Source: Saccharibacillus deserti
GTDB lineage: Bacteria > Bacillota > Bacilli > Paenibacillales > Paenibacillaceae
DNA length: 64,000 bases
Assembly: GCF_013618475.1 (NCBI RefSeq)
Contig: NZ_JABJVN010000002.1
Location: 868,001-932,000, forward strand
Direction: 5' to 3'
Shown: positions 38,526-46,477 of the stretch, one piece after another
How the letters are laid out: every line of letters starts with the position of its first letter
Position numbering within the stretch: position 1 is the first letter of the stretch
Notes under the pieces: model-generated
What the model saw: the letters and a program-made list of their open reading frames with translations, nothing else
Told to the model about the DNA's origin: nothing
The model's database searches: none
Translations under genes and position numbers: made by a program

Positions 38526-39323
38526 ATGAGTTTTGGCAAAAAGAAGTTTGGCAGTTATCGGAGCAGCAGCCGCGGATCGAAAAGCGAAGCGGAAGGCGAA
38601 GAAAAACAGGAAACCTTTCAAGCGGAAACGCTGCATAGCCTGGATGATTTTCCCCAAGACGAAGCTCAGCAGGTGACGCTGGTCGAGCTGCTGCGCCGTC
38701 CGCGAAGCAGCTATCGAATCTATTTCGGGCCGCATTACATCACGGTACATGAATCCACCATGGTCCGCTACGGAATGACCAAAGGCAGCTTTTTCAACAA
38801 AGAAGAAGTGGACGAAATCGTCAATGCCAATGAACGGCAGATCGCTTATGCGCAGGCTATCAATTACTTGAGCTTCAGATCCCGGACCTCGGGAGAGATC
38901 GAACAGAAGCTGCTCGAAAAAGAACTGGATCCGGACGCGATCGCGGATACGGTACAAAGGCTCCAAGAAGAGAATCTGATCGATGATGCGGCCTACGCGC
39001 AGGAGTGGGCACAGCAGCGGGTGACCGGCCGAAAAAAAGGAAAGGTATTGGTCAAACAGGAATTGAAGCGCAAAGGGGTCGACGCGGAGCTGATCGACGA
39101 TGCTTTGGATGCGCTGGGGGAAGATGACGAAATGCGCAGCGCAGAAGAGCTGGCTGCCAAAAAATGGCGGACAACCAAAGGCGATTTGTGGGATCGCAAG
39201 CGTAAAACGGCTGCTTTTATCATGCGCAGAGGATTCTCCAGCGACATTGCGCGCAGGGCATTGGACCGCGTATTGAGTAGGGAAGGCGAGGATGCGGAAG
39301 CTCTCGGGACGGAATTCGATTGA
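38526..39323 (+). CDS. recX: Recombination regulator RecX
   Basis: A 265-residue RecX, the length of the B. subtilis protein, which binds RecA filaments and modulates strand exchange. The three-helix RecX repeats are visible from ALNYLSFRSRTSGEI-like residues 118-132 onward, including LQEENLIDDAAYAQEWAQQR and AFIMRRGFSSDIARRAL near the end. The first 45 residues are charged and specific to this group. It follows recA after a terminator. The ATG at 38526 has AGAGGGAG upstream. Confidence 0.92.
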   Translation: MSFGKKKFGSYRSSSRGSKSEAEGEEKQETFQAETLHSLDDFPQDEAQQVTLVELLRRPRSSYRIYFGPHYITVHESTMVRYGMTKGSFFNKEEVDEIVNANERQIAYAQAINYLSFRSRTSGEIEQKLLEKELDPDAIADTVQRLQEENLIDDAAYAQEWAQQRVTGRKKGKVLVKQELKRKGVDAELIDDALDALGEDDEMRSAEELAAKKWRTTKGDLWDRKRKTAAFIMRRGFSSDIARRALDRVLSREGEDAEALGTEFD

Positions 39324-39360
39324 TGCCGCTTGAAGCCGGCCAAGCAAATTTGGCAATAGC

Positions 39361-39390
39361 TTGACAACAACTTTTGACGAAGACTACAAT
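39361..39390 (+). promoter_or_regulatory. Promoter of rny
   Basis: A perfect TTGACA (39361-39366) and TACAAT (39385-39390) are 18 bases apart, about 246 bases before the rny start. Confidence 0.7.
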
Positions 39391-39396
39391 AAATGA

Positions 39397-39636
39397 GGAA
39401 CGTCAGTGGAATGACAAGCCTTTTTCCTTCCAAAAATGCGCTCGACTTCCCTGTGTTCTGCCTAATTGACTCTCCCCCGATGGTTGAAAATCGGGATTGG
39501 CAGCGGCTTATTTACGCCGTCTTGCCTTATGGGAACGGCCTGCAGGCCGGGCCTTGAATGGACGAATGAGGGTATGGAAACCAATTGCTTTATCCCGAGG
39601 AATACCTTGGAGGAATCAACGAGGAGGTGAGCAGAA
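39397..39636 (+). promoter_or_regulatory. Long leader of rny
   Basis: About 240 bases without a recognisable gene. They include the hairpin CCCGAT/ATCGGG (39476-39495) and the palindrome GGCCTGCAGGCC near 39537-39548, ending at GAGGAGGTGA. No known riboswitch was recognised. The length suggests post-transcriptional control of the RNase Y message. Confidence 0.4.
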
Positions 39637-41181
39637 ATGGACAACATTTTCTGGGTCGCGATTCTCGTTGTAGCCGCATTATTCTTTGGGTTCGTGATCG
39701 GATATTTTATTCGCAAATCTCTTGCTGAAGCTAAAATTTCCAGTGCCGAGCAGGCCGCTGAACAAATCGTGGAAAACGCGAAAAAAGATGCGGAAGCACT
39801 GAAAAAAGAAACGGTTTTGGAAGCCAAGGACGAAGTCCACCGGATCCGAACCGAAGCTGAAAAAGACATTCGTGAACGTCGGAATGAAAATCAACGACTA
39901 GAGAGACGATTGTTGCAGAAAGAAGAGTCGCTGGATAAAAAATTGGAATCGCTTGAACGTAAAGAAGAACAGGTGGCGAACAAAGAGAAACGCACCGAAG
40001 AGACCAAGCAGCAAATTGAAAAAACGCTCGCGCAGCAGTTGGCCGAGTTGGAACGGATCTCCAACCTGACGACCGATGACGCAAGAGCCATCATTTTGAG
40101 CAGTGTGGAGCAGGAAACCCGCCACGAAGCTGCACAAATGATGAAAGACATCGAGGCGCAAGCCAAAGAAGAAGCGGACCGCAAAGCCCGGGAGATTATC
40201 TCTCTCTCGATCCAGCGCTGCGCCGCCGACCACGTAGCCGAGACGACGGTCTCCGTCGTATCTCTGCCTAACGAGGAAATGAAAGGCCGTATTATCGGCC
40301 GCGAAGGACGTAATATTCGTGCTTTGGAAACACTGACGGGGATCGATCTGATTATCGACGATACGCCGGAAGCGGTTATTCTGTCGGGATTCGATCCGAT
40401 TCGCCGCGAAATTGCGCGCACCGCTCTCGAAAAACTCGTTGCCGACGGTCGGATTCACCCGGCCCGGATCGAGGAAATGGTCGAGAAGTCGCGTAAGGAA
40501 GTGGACGAGCGTATCCGCGAATACGGGGAGCAGGCTACTTTCGAAGTAGGCGCCCACGGTTTGCATCCGGATCTGATCAAGATCCTGGGTCGTCTGCGTT
40601 TCCGTACGAGCTATGGACAGAATGTACTCAAGCACTCGATGGAAGTGGCTTACCTGTCCGGTCTGATGGCAGGAGAGTTGGGGCAGGACGTTACGCTCGC
40701 AAGACGGGCCGGACTGCTGCATGACATCGGCAAAGCGCTTGATCACGAAGTCGAAGGTTCACACGTTGAAATCGGCGTTGAACTGGCGAAGAAGTACAAA
40801 GAACATCCGGTCGTTATCAATAGTATCGCGTCGCACCATGGCGATACCGAAGCGACTTCGATCATTGCCATGCTGGTCGGCGCAGCGGATGCTTTGTCCG
40901 CGGCAAGACCGGGAGCACGGCGCGAGACGCTTGAGACGTATATTCGCAGACTCGAAAAACTGGAAGAGATTTCCGAGTCTTTCGAAGGAGTCGAAAAGTC
41001 TTTTGCCATCCAAGCGGGACGCGAAGTGCGTGTCATGGTGCAGCCGGATCGAATCGGCGATGCCGAAAGCTTCAAGCTGGCGCGCGATATCACGAAGAAG
41101 ATCGAAAACGAGCTCGATTATCCGGGACATATCAAGGTCACGGTCATTCGGGAAACACGTGCGGTCGAATACGCCAAGTAA
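39637..41181 (+). CDS. rny: Ribonuclease Y
   Basis: A 514-residue membrane-anchored endoribonuclease that starts decay of many mRNAs and anchors the degradosome-like network. One N-terminal membrane helix (residues 3-25) is followed by a long charged coiled coil (about 28-200), a KH domain with [15 protein letters not shown] near residue 217, and the HD metal-binding domain with [12 protein letters not shown] near residue 364. The ATG at 39637 follows GAGGAGGTGA. In B. subtilis its partners include the Ric proteins; a ricA gene lies about 3.6 kb downstream. Confidence 0.97.
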   Translation: MDNIFWVAILVVAALFFGFVIGYFIRKSLAEAKISSAEQAAEQIVENAKKDAEALKKETVLEAKDEVHRIRTEAEKDIRERRNENQRLERRLLQKEESLDKKLESLERKEEQVANKEKRTEETKQQIEKTLAQQLAELERISNLTTDDARAIILSSVEQETRHEAAQMMKDIEAQAKEEADRKAREIISLSIQRCAADHVAETTVSVVSLPNEEMKGRIIGREGRNIRALETLTGIDLIIDDTPEAVILSGFDPIRREIARTALEKLVADGRIHPARIEEMVEKSRKEVDERIREYGEQATFEVGAHGLHPDLIKILGRLRFRTSYGQNVLKHSMEVAYLSGLMAGELGQDVTLARRAGLLHDIGKALDHEVEGSHVEIGVELAKKYKEHPVVINSIASHHGDTEATSIIAMLVGAADALSAARPGARRETLETYIRRLEKLEEISESFEGVEKSFAIQAGREVRVMVQPDRIGDAESFKLARDITKKIENELDYPGHIKVTVIRETRAVEYAK

Positions 41182-41218
41182 TCCGGGCAAAATTCCGGAG
41201 AGTTACGAATACGAGAAC

Positions 41219-41263
41219 AACGGCTGCTTTTCCTTCACGGGACGGAGCAGCCGTTTCTTCTTG
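41219..41263 (+). terminator. Terminator between rny and ymdB
   Basis: AACGGCTGC (41219-41227) pairs perfectly with GCAGCCGTT (41247-41255), followed by TTCTTCTT. Partial readthrough could supply ymdB, which has no clear promoter of its own. Confidence 0.75.
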
Positions 41264-41302
41264 CCCGCATGAAGCGTGTATGAAGTAGAGAGGAAGAAAT
41301 GT

Positions 41303-42100
41303 ATGAAATTGATCTTTATCGGAGACATTGTCGGAAGTCCGGGCCGCCGTGCCGTCAAGGAAATGCTGCCTTACCTGAAATCCAAATACAACCCGCATAT
41401 CATTATCGCCAATGGAGAAAATGCAGCGTCGGGACGCGGGATTACGCACGCCATCGTCAGACAGCTGTTTGAGTTGGGCGTACATGGGATCACGATGGGC
41501 AACCATACATGGGATAACAAAGAAATTTTCGAATTTATCGATGACGAGCCCCGGCTGATTCGTCCCGCGAATTTTCCGCCGGGAACGCCGGGCCGCGGCT
41601 ACACGGTGATCAAAGCCAATGGCAAAGAACTTGCGATCGTCAATCTTCAAGGTCGCACCTTCCTGCCGGCAATCGACTGCCCGTTTCGGGCTTCGGATGA
41701 TATCGTGGATGAACTTCGTCAAAAGCATAAATGTATTCTGGTCGATTTTCATGCGGAAGCCACTTCGGAGAAAATCGCGATGGGCTGGCATCTTGACGGA
41801 AGAGCCTCGCTCGTCGTCGGCACGCATACCCATGTTCAGAGCAATGACGACCGGATCCTGCCGGGCGGTACGGCTTACTTGACGGATGCCGGCATGGTCG
41901 GTCCTCGCGACGGCATACTCGGTATGAAGCAGGACGGTGTACTTTATCGCTTCAAGACGCAGCTGCCTTCGCGCTTCAATGTTGATGAAGAAGGTAAATG
42001 GCATTTCCACGGCGTTTACGTCGATATCGACGAAGAAACCGGACAAGCCCGCAAGATTGAGAAAATTCGTCAGATGGAAGATGAGTTCCGGATGGAATAA
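41303..42100 (+). CDS. ymdB: YmdB-family metallophosphoesterase (2',3'-cyclic nucleotide phosphodiesterase)
   Basis: A 265-residue calcineurin-like phosphoesterase, the usual YmdB length. Metal-binding motifs are intact: GDIVGSPGR at the start, NGENAASGRG, GNHTWDN near residue 67, DFHAEATSEK and GTHTHVQ near residue 175. B. subtilis YmdB hydrolyses 2',3'-cyclic nucleotides, is needed for biofilm and motility switching, and influences RNase Y-dependent decay. The ATG at 41303 follows AGGAAGAA; an in-frame GTG at 41276 lies upstream of that site. The rny-ymdB-spoVS order is conserved. Confidence 0.95.
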   Translation: MKLIFIGDIVGSPGRRAVKEMLPYLKSKYNPHIIIANGENAASGRGITHAIVRQLFELGVHGITMGNHTWDNKEIFEFIDDEPRLIRPANFPPGTPGRGYTVIKANGKELAIVNLQGRTFLPAIDCPFRASDDIVDELRQKHKCILVDFHAEATSEKIAMGWHLDGRASLVVGTHTHVQSNDDRILPGGTAYLTDAGMVGPRDGILGMKQDGVLYRFKTQLPSRFNVDEEGKWHFHGVYVDIDEETGQARKIEKIRQMEDEFRME

Positions 42101-42152
42101 AGCGGTTTACTTTTAAAACATTCGGAATATTTTGTCGTTACGCCTCGAAAAA

Positions 42153-42181
42153 GAAGGATTTTACGGAAGTATCGCGAATAG
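42153..42181 (+). promoter_or_regulatory. Candidate sigma-H promoter of spoVS
   Basis: GAAGGATTT (42153-42161) fits the sigma-H -35 consensus, and GAAT (42176-42179) fits the -10 core with the expected spacing, although two flanking positions deviate. spoVS is under sigma-H in B. subtilis, which makes the match meaningful. Confidence 0.5.
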
Positions 42182-42276
42182 TGATACGGAGTAGCCATTC
42201 AAGCCGTCTCCGCTGCTTAGCCATCACTAAGTACCGTACAACTGTTTATCACTTCTTCCAGAGGAGGTACCTGCTC

Positions 42277-42537
42277 ATGGATGTATTAAAGGTTTCTGCC
42301 AAGTCCAATCCCAACTCCGTTGCCGGTGCGCTTGCAGGCGTACTGCGCGAGCAAGGAGCCGCCGAACTTCAGGCGATTGGGGCGGGGGCGATCAATCAGG
42401 CGGTTAAAGCAGTGGCCATTGCCCGAGGGTTTGTCGCACCGGGAGGAGTCGATCTGATCTGTATTCCGGCGTTTACCGACGTGATCATCGATGGCGAAGA
42501 GCGGACGGCGATCAAGTTGATTGTGGAGCCAAGGTAA
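42277..42537 (+). CDS. spoVS: Stage V sporulation protein S
   Basis: An 86-residue SpoVS, exactly the family length, with the conserved sequence VLKVSAKSNPNSVAGALAG at its start and a VDLICIPAFTDV segment near the middle. It is an Alba-like small protein needed for late sporulation and, in B. subtilis, influencing septation; homologues also occur in bacteria that do not sporulate. The ATG at 42277 follows GAGGAGGTAC. The 176-base gap from ymdB carries a candidate sigma-H promoter. Confidence 0.96.
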   Translation: MDVLKVSAKSNPNSVAGALAGVLREQGAAELQAIGAGAINQAVKAVAIARGFVAPGGVDLICIPAFTDVIIDGEERTAIKLIVEPR

Positions 42538-42564
42538 GTTCAACGCGCCTGCGAAGCTTTAGCG

Positions 42565-42609
42565 AAAGGGATGTTCGTTCCGTCTGCGGACGGAGGACGT
42601 CCCTTTTTT
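42565..42609 (+). terminator. Rho-independent terminator after spoVS
   Basis: AAAGGGA pairs with TCCCTTT around an inner TCCGTC/GACGGA hairpin, and six T residues follow. Confidence 0.75.
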
Positions 42610-42619
42610 GCGTATTTGG

Positions 42620-42650
42620 ACGATTGCCTGCAGGGGCAGTCCTTTTTCTT
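42620..42650 (+). terminator. Second, weaker terminator after spoVS
   Basis: GATTGCC (42622-42628) pairs with GGCAGTC (42635-42641) with one G-U pair, followed by a T-rich run to 42650, just upstream of the pduL -10 box. Confidence 0.5.
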
Positions 42651-42665
42651 TTACGGCGAAAGGTG

Positions 42666-42671
42666 TATAAT
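42666..42671 (+). promoter_or_regulatory. -10 box of the pduL gene
   Basis: A perfect TATAAT lies 87 bases before the pduL start. No good -35 hexamer stands at the right distance, so the promoter may be weak or need an activator. Confidence 0.45.
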
Positions 42672-42757
42672 AAGAGATGCACGGGTATTTTTATGATGCC
42701 CACCGAGGATCGAGGGCTAACCCAAATCAGAGACAAACCAAGAGGAGTGACTCGCAA

Positions 42758-43330
42758 ATGAGTAAAATCGTACCTGTCGGCGTGTCCGCACGTCACATCC
42801 ATCTCTCGCAAGAACACGTAGAAAAATTGTTCGGACAAGGATATCAGCTGACCGAAATGAAAGCTCTGTCCCAACCGGGCCAATTTGCCTGCAACGAAAC
42901 GGTTGAAGTGGTCGGCTCCAAAGGCACGTTTCCGAAAGTCCGTATTCTCGGGCCCGCCCGCCCGGCTACCCAGCTGGAAATTTCGCAAACCGACTCGTTC
43001 GCGCTTGGCGTGAAGGCTCCTGTTCGCGAATCCGGCAGCATTGACGGAACACCGGGAATTACGATCAAAGGACCGGCTGGCGAAGTGCAGATCGAAGAAG
43101 GCGTCATCGTCGCGGCCCGTCATATTCATTTCCATACTTCCGACGCGGAAAAATGGGGAATTCAAGACAAGCAAATGCTGAAAGTCCGCTTTGGCGGCGC
43201 TCGCGGCGTTGTATTTGAAAATGTACTCGCGCGCGTATCCGATTCGTTCGCGCTCGATATGCATATCGATACGGACGAAGCCAATGCAGTATTGGCGAAG
43301 ACCGGCGACACGGCCGAAATCATCGACTAA
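42758..43330 (+). CDS. pduL: PduL-type phosphate acyltransferase
   Basis: A 190-residue PduL-family protein that exchanges acyl-CoA and acyl phosphate. Two beta-barrel halves each carry histidines: SARHIHLSQEHVEKLFG near residue 12 and AARHIHFHTSDAEKWG near residue 125, matching zinc-ligand positions of PduL. It lacks the N-terminal encapsulation peptide of microcompartment PduL, and no shell genes are nearby, so it is probably a soluble phosphotransacetylase. The ATG at 42758 follows AGAGGAGTGA; an upstream in-frame ATG at 42677 has no such site. Confidence 0.9.
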   Translation: MSKIVPVGVSARHIHLSQEHVEKLFGQGYQLTEMKALSQPGQFACNETVEVVGSKGTFPKVRILGPARPATQLEISQTDSFALGVKAPVRESGSIDGTPGITIKGPAGEVQIEEGVIVAARHIHFHTSDAEKWGIQDKQMLKVRFGGARGVVFENVLARVSDSFALDMHIDTDEANAVLAKTGDTAEIID

Positions 43331-43348
43331 GAATCTTTCGGTTTCGAA

Positions 43349-43380
43349 TAAAAAAGGACTGCCTTGGGCAGTCCTTTTTT
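43349..43380. terminator. Bidirectional terminator between pduL and the transglutaminase gene
   Basis: AAAAAAGGACTGCC and GGCAGTCCTTTTTT form a perfect stem around a TTG loop. The A- and T-rich flanks suit both the plus-strand pduL and the convergent minus-strand gene. Confidence 0.9.
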
Positions 43381-43402
43381 GCGTTTGAAAAGATGTGTGG
43401 AA

Positions 43403-44473
43403 TCAGTACGTGAAAGAAAACCGGATAATCGCTGTGCCGTTGCTGGCGACTTTATAAGCAAAATTCACTTCGCTGACCGGAGTGTCGAGGCAGGCTTTCA
43501 TAATCCGATCCAGTTGGCTTTTGGGTGACAAAGAACCGAAGTCGTGCATAACTTCCAAGTCGGCTGTTTGATTGTCGATCGCCGCGAGTACCTTTTTTTG
43601 CAGCGAAGCCGTAGTAGAGGTCATTTCGCCTCCGATCGCATCCAGCAGGTTGCGGTGCTGACTGCTCGTTTCCGCTTTTTTGGCAAGCAGGGAGCGGTAG
43701 TCGGAGACGGCGGCCGGAACATTGTTTTTCTTCCAGTTGTGATTGCGATCAAGCGTTTTATCGTTTACCAGATAATAGGTATAGGAAATTTCGTTTTTTT
43801 GGTCGGGTGTCGGATCGTCCCAGGTCATATCGAGATTGTACCAGCGTCCGTCGAGTTTAAGCTTGTTCCAAACATGGCTGACTCCGTCGGCATCGCCTTC
43901 GACAATACGCGTTTCGATTCCGGCCAATGTCAGCATCCGGTAGCCGAGCAGCGTATAGCCCTGGCAGACGGTCGTACCTTGCGTCAGACCTTCGTAAGCC
44001 GAATAGCGTGTCAGCGATTCGTCGTAGGCCAGGCGCGTCACGATATAATCATGAATGACTTTGACTTTCTCGTCCTGGCTCATGTCCGTTTTGATAATCG
44101 TCTTCAGCGTCGCTTTGGCTTGGGCAGTTACATAATCGGCCTGCTGTTTGCTCTCCAGATACAAGGCGGAAAAAGTAACCGAAGCTTTGGAACCTTTAAT
44201 CTTGGCCCGCGTCTGGATCCGATCAAGCGTATAACGCGTATACGGCTCGGATTTGACTGCCGCGCTGTCCAGCAGGCGGTTTACGCGTGCAAATTGGCTC
44301 CGGCTCATATCGAGAACGAATGTAGGCTTTTTTTGTTCCAGGGAAGCGGTAATGGAGGCAATGACGGAAGCGTCGGAAGCGGCGGCCGAAGCCGTATGCG
44401 GCGCGGCCGGCAGCAGGATCGAAGCACTGATCAAAGCGGCGGTCAGAGAAAGGGGCAAGCGTTTCTTGTTCAA
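43403..44473 (-). CDS. Secreted transglutaminase-like domain protein
   Basis: A 356-residue exported protein. The N-terminus (MNKKRLPLSLTAALISAS, then alanine-rich TASAAA near residue 32) is a classical signal peptide. The transglutaminase/protease-like core holds a Cys-His-Asp triad: cysteine in GTTVCQGY (about residue 200), histidine in VSHVWNKL and aspartate in NLDMTWDDP. Such proteins act on the cell surface as peptidases or cross-linking enzymes; the substrate is not evident. The start is a TTG pair, 44476 or 44473; the latter fits the upstream AGGAGG better. It is convergent with pduL and divergent from ricA. Confidence 0.85.
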   Translation of the reverse strand: MNKKRLPLSLTAALISASILLPAAPHTASAAASDASVIASITASLEQKKPTFVLDMSRSQFARVNRLLDSAAVKSEPYTRYTLDRIQTRAKIKGSKASVTFSALYLESKQQADYVTAQAKATLKTIIKTDMSQDEKVKVIHDYIVTRLAYDESLTRYSAYEGLTQGTTVCQGYTLLGYRMLTLAGIETRIVEGDADGVSHVWNKLKLDGRWYNLDMTWDDPTPDQKNEISYTYYLVNDKTLDRNHNWKKNNVPAAVSDYRSLLAKKAETSSQHRNLLDAIGGEMTSTTASLQKKVLAAIDNQTADLEVMHDFGSLSPKSQLDRIMKACLDTPVSEVNFAYKVASNGTAIIRFSFTY

Positions 44474-44788
44474 CAAAGTTCCTCCTGTATATCGGCCGGA
44501 TCCGGGTCTATATTCGAATCGGCCTTTGGTTTGCTTTTTAAGTATACCGCAGAAATAAGACAGAGGCTGCAAAAAAGAACAAAGCGAAAAAAGAGGCAGC
44601 GGGGAAAACGAATGGAACGAAAGGGTGCGGTATGTTATAATTTTCTATCGTACCCGACAAAAATCACGGATAGGTACGGATTAACGCGACACAACGACCG
44701 GGCCGCGGCAGCGAAGGCAAAACGGGCCTAGCCATATAGAGTACATCGGACAACATGCAGTGCAAATTGAGCAGGGAGGCACGAGAAG
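44474..44788. promoter_or_regulatory. Divergent intergenic region, with extended -10 promoter for ricA
   Basis: The gap between the divergent transglutaminase and ricA genes. On the plus strand TATAAT (44636-44641) is preceded by TG one base upstream, an extended -10 element that can do without a good -35 box. On the minus strand TATACT is present near 44542-44547, with no clear -35 hexamer. No gene is seen in the remaining sequence. Confidence 0.55.
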
Positions 44789-45247
44789 ATGAACGATCCA
44801 CGGCAAGAAGGGGCGGAATTCCCAGGCCAATATACGGAAGCCGGTGCTCCGGCAGGGCTTTGGAATCGCAGCGATATTCAAGTCAAGACCCGCGAGCTCG
44901 CGGGGATGTTGACTTCCAGCGAAGAAGTACGGATTTTCCAACAGGCGGAACGCCAAATCCAGGGACACGAACGGATTCAAACCTTGATCGCGACGATTAA
45001 AAAGAAGCAGAAAGAAGTTGTGGCGTTCGAAGCGATGAAAAATGCCAAAATGGCGGCTCTTATCGAAGAAGAACTAAACGAGCTGCAGGAAGAGCTCGAC
45101 GCAATTCCGATCGTCGGCGACTATCAGGAAGGACAGGTCGAAATCAACGGTCTGCTGCAAATGATTATCTCGGCTATTCATTCCACGGTATCCGAGAAGA
45201 TCGCTGTGGAAAAAGGAGCCGACAGCCCGCCTTCTTCCTGCGGCTGA
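44789..45247 (+). CDS. ricA: RicA (YmcA) subunit of the RicAFT complex
   Basis: A 152-residue helical protein of the YlbF/YmcA family. SDIQVKTRELAGMLTSSEEV, the ELQEELDAIPIV segment and VEINGLLQMIISAIHSTVSE align by eye with B. subtilis YmcA rather than YlbF. RicA with RicF and RicT binds RNase Y and steers mRNA maturation, competence and biofilm formation. The C-terminus holds a single cysteine (SSCG), as in YmcA, where it helps bind iron-sulfur clusters. The usual neighbour miaB is not here. The ATG at 44789 follows GGGAGG. Confidence 0.82.
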   Translation: MNDPRQEGAEFPGQYTEAGAPAGLWNRSDIQVKTRELAGMLTSSEEVRIFQQAERQIQGHERIQTLIATIKKKQKEVVAFEAMKNAKMAALIEEELNELQEELDAIPIVGDYQEGQVEINGLLQMIISAIHSTVSEKIAVEKGADSPPSSCG

Positions 45248-45267
45248 CCCGTCTAAGGGCCGAACAG

Positions 45268-45301
45268 ACGCGGAAGATTATCTTCCGCGTTTTTTTTGTT
45301 T
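45268..45301 (+). terminator. Rho-independent terminator after ricA
   Basis: ACGCGGAAGA (45268-45277) pairs with TCTTCCGCGT (45281-45290) around a three-base loop, followed by eight T residues. Confidence 0.9.
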
Positions 45302-45339
45302 TTGGAAATCAATAACGACGATCGCAGAGGAGCGGCCGT

Positions 45340-46398
45340 ATGGACAGGAATCAAGCAGAAGAGCACGAGAAAATTGCATATGAACCGCAGCCGGACCGAT
45401 TGGACAAAGAACTGCTGAAACGGGGCGATCCGCTGGAATGGCGTATTGAAACGTATCTGCATGAAGCGCAGTGGTGGACGGCGGGCGAAGAAGATACCGT
45501 CACGGCCGCCGTAGGTTTTTTGAGGGTGGGAGCCGAAGAAGCGGAAATCATGAATGCGGCATCCGTACATTGGGATGACGGATCTGACGCCCGTTTTGTA
45601 CGCCTGCTCCAAAAAGTATGCGGGGAACTGCGCAGGTCCGGTGTCCGTCGTTTGACCGCCTATACGGGGAACTGGGAGACGGAGCTGCTGCAAGCTTATC
45701 AGCGTTCCGGATTTCGGATTGCGTCGGTAGAACCGGATTACTACGCCGACTGTTGGCTCCGCGGCGAGCAGCCGGAAGGGATGCCGCGGGTCGACCGGCT
45801 GATGCTGGAGGCGTTGGAGGAAAGCTCAGGCTCTCCGTCAGTCGTCCGCGGCATGGAGAGCGGGCTGCAGACCCAAGTTCGGAGAGTCGAACTCAAAGAC
45901 AGCCGGAAGCTTCTGGCCATGAAAAAGCAGCTCGACCGCGAAACGACTTCGATGCTGTACGAACCGGGCGAACGAAGAATGACCGAAGGCGATCAGCTCG
46001 AACAGATTCGCTCGCTGCTGCGCAGCTCGAATTCGCTGATGCTTGTGGCCGAGAACGAAGGGGAGGTCGTCGGATATCTGGAAGCTACGGGCGGCAAAGT
46101 CAGGCGCAATCAGCATACGGTTTACGTAGTCATCGGAATTCTGGAGTCGTATACCGGCCAGGGACTGGGCAGGCGGTTGTTCGAAGAACTGTTCGAATGG
46201 GCGGTACGCCGTCATATTCTTCGGGCCGAGCTGACCGTTCAGGCTCCGAATCAGCGTGCTTACCGGCTGTATCGTTCGATCGGCTTCAAACTTGAAGGCA
46301 TCATGCGCGGAGCGTTGATCATCGAAGGGGAACCTGTCGACTTGTATCAGATGGGGCTGGACCTTCGAACAATTCGGCAGAGCGGGGTTGACAAATAA
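45340..46398 (+). CDS. Tandem GNAT-type N-acetyltransferase
   Basis: A 352-residue protein. The C-terminal half (about residues 185-345) is a clear GNAT domain: an acetyl-CoA loop in VVIGILESYTGQGLGRRLF, then AELTVQAPNQRAYRLYRSIGF, the usual beta5-alpha4 region. The N-terminal half (about 25-150) looks like a degenerate GNAT copy with LLQAYQRSGFRIASVEPDY but no intact acetyl-CoA loop. The acceptor cannot be told from sequence. The ATG at 45340 follows AGAGGAG. A promoter for the next cluster overlaps its 3' end. Confidence 0.78.
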   Translation: MDRNQAEEHEKIAYEPQPDRLDKELLKRGDPLEWRIETYLHEAQWWTAGEEDTVTAAVGFLRVGAEEAEIMNAASVHWDDGSDARFVRLLQKVCGELRRSGVRRLTAYTGNWETELLQAYQRSGFRIASVEPDYYADCWLRGEQPEGMPRVDRLMLEALEESSGSPSVVRGMESGLQTQVRRVELKDSRKLLAMKKQLDRETTSMLYEPGERRMTEGDQLEQIRSLLRSSNSLMLVAENEGEVVGYLEATGGKVRRNQHTVYVVIGILESYTGQGLGRRLFEELFEWAVRRHILRAELTVQAPNQRAYRLYRSIGFKLEGIMRGALIIEGEPVDLYQMGLDLRTIRQSGVDK

Positions 46399-46426
46399 AT
46401 CGAGTGTGTCATAATGATAATATCAT
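46388..46426 (+). promoter_or_regulatory. Promoter with overlapping inverted repeat before the NAD cluster
   Basis: TTGACA (46388-46393, inside the end of the GNAT gene) and CATAAT (46410-46415) are 16 bases apart. The inverted repeat ATGAT-AAT-ATCAT (46414-46426) sits on the -10 box and likely start point, a suitable place for a repressor, perhaps the adjacent NUDIX/winged-helix protein. Confidence 0.5.
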
Positions 46427-46477
46427 ATTCGAAACTTGAGTAAACCGATTTTATCAAATGCTGCGATGGTGATGCTG

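Noticed and set aside
43544-44731. Open frame of 395 codons on the plus strand opposite the transglutaminase-like gene
   Set aside because: The minus-strand gene has a signal peptide, catalytic triad and ribosome binding site; the plus-strand frame has none of these.
46436-46477. Longer N-terminus for the NUDIX gene from the TTG at 46436
   Set aside because: The start would lie about 15 bases from the predicted transcription start with no ribosome binding site; kept only as an alternative in the gene entry.
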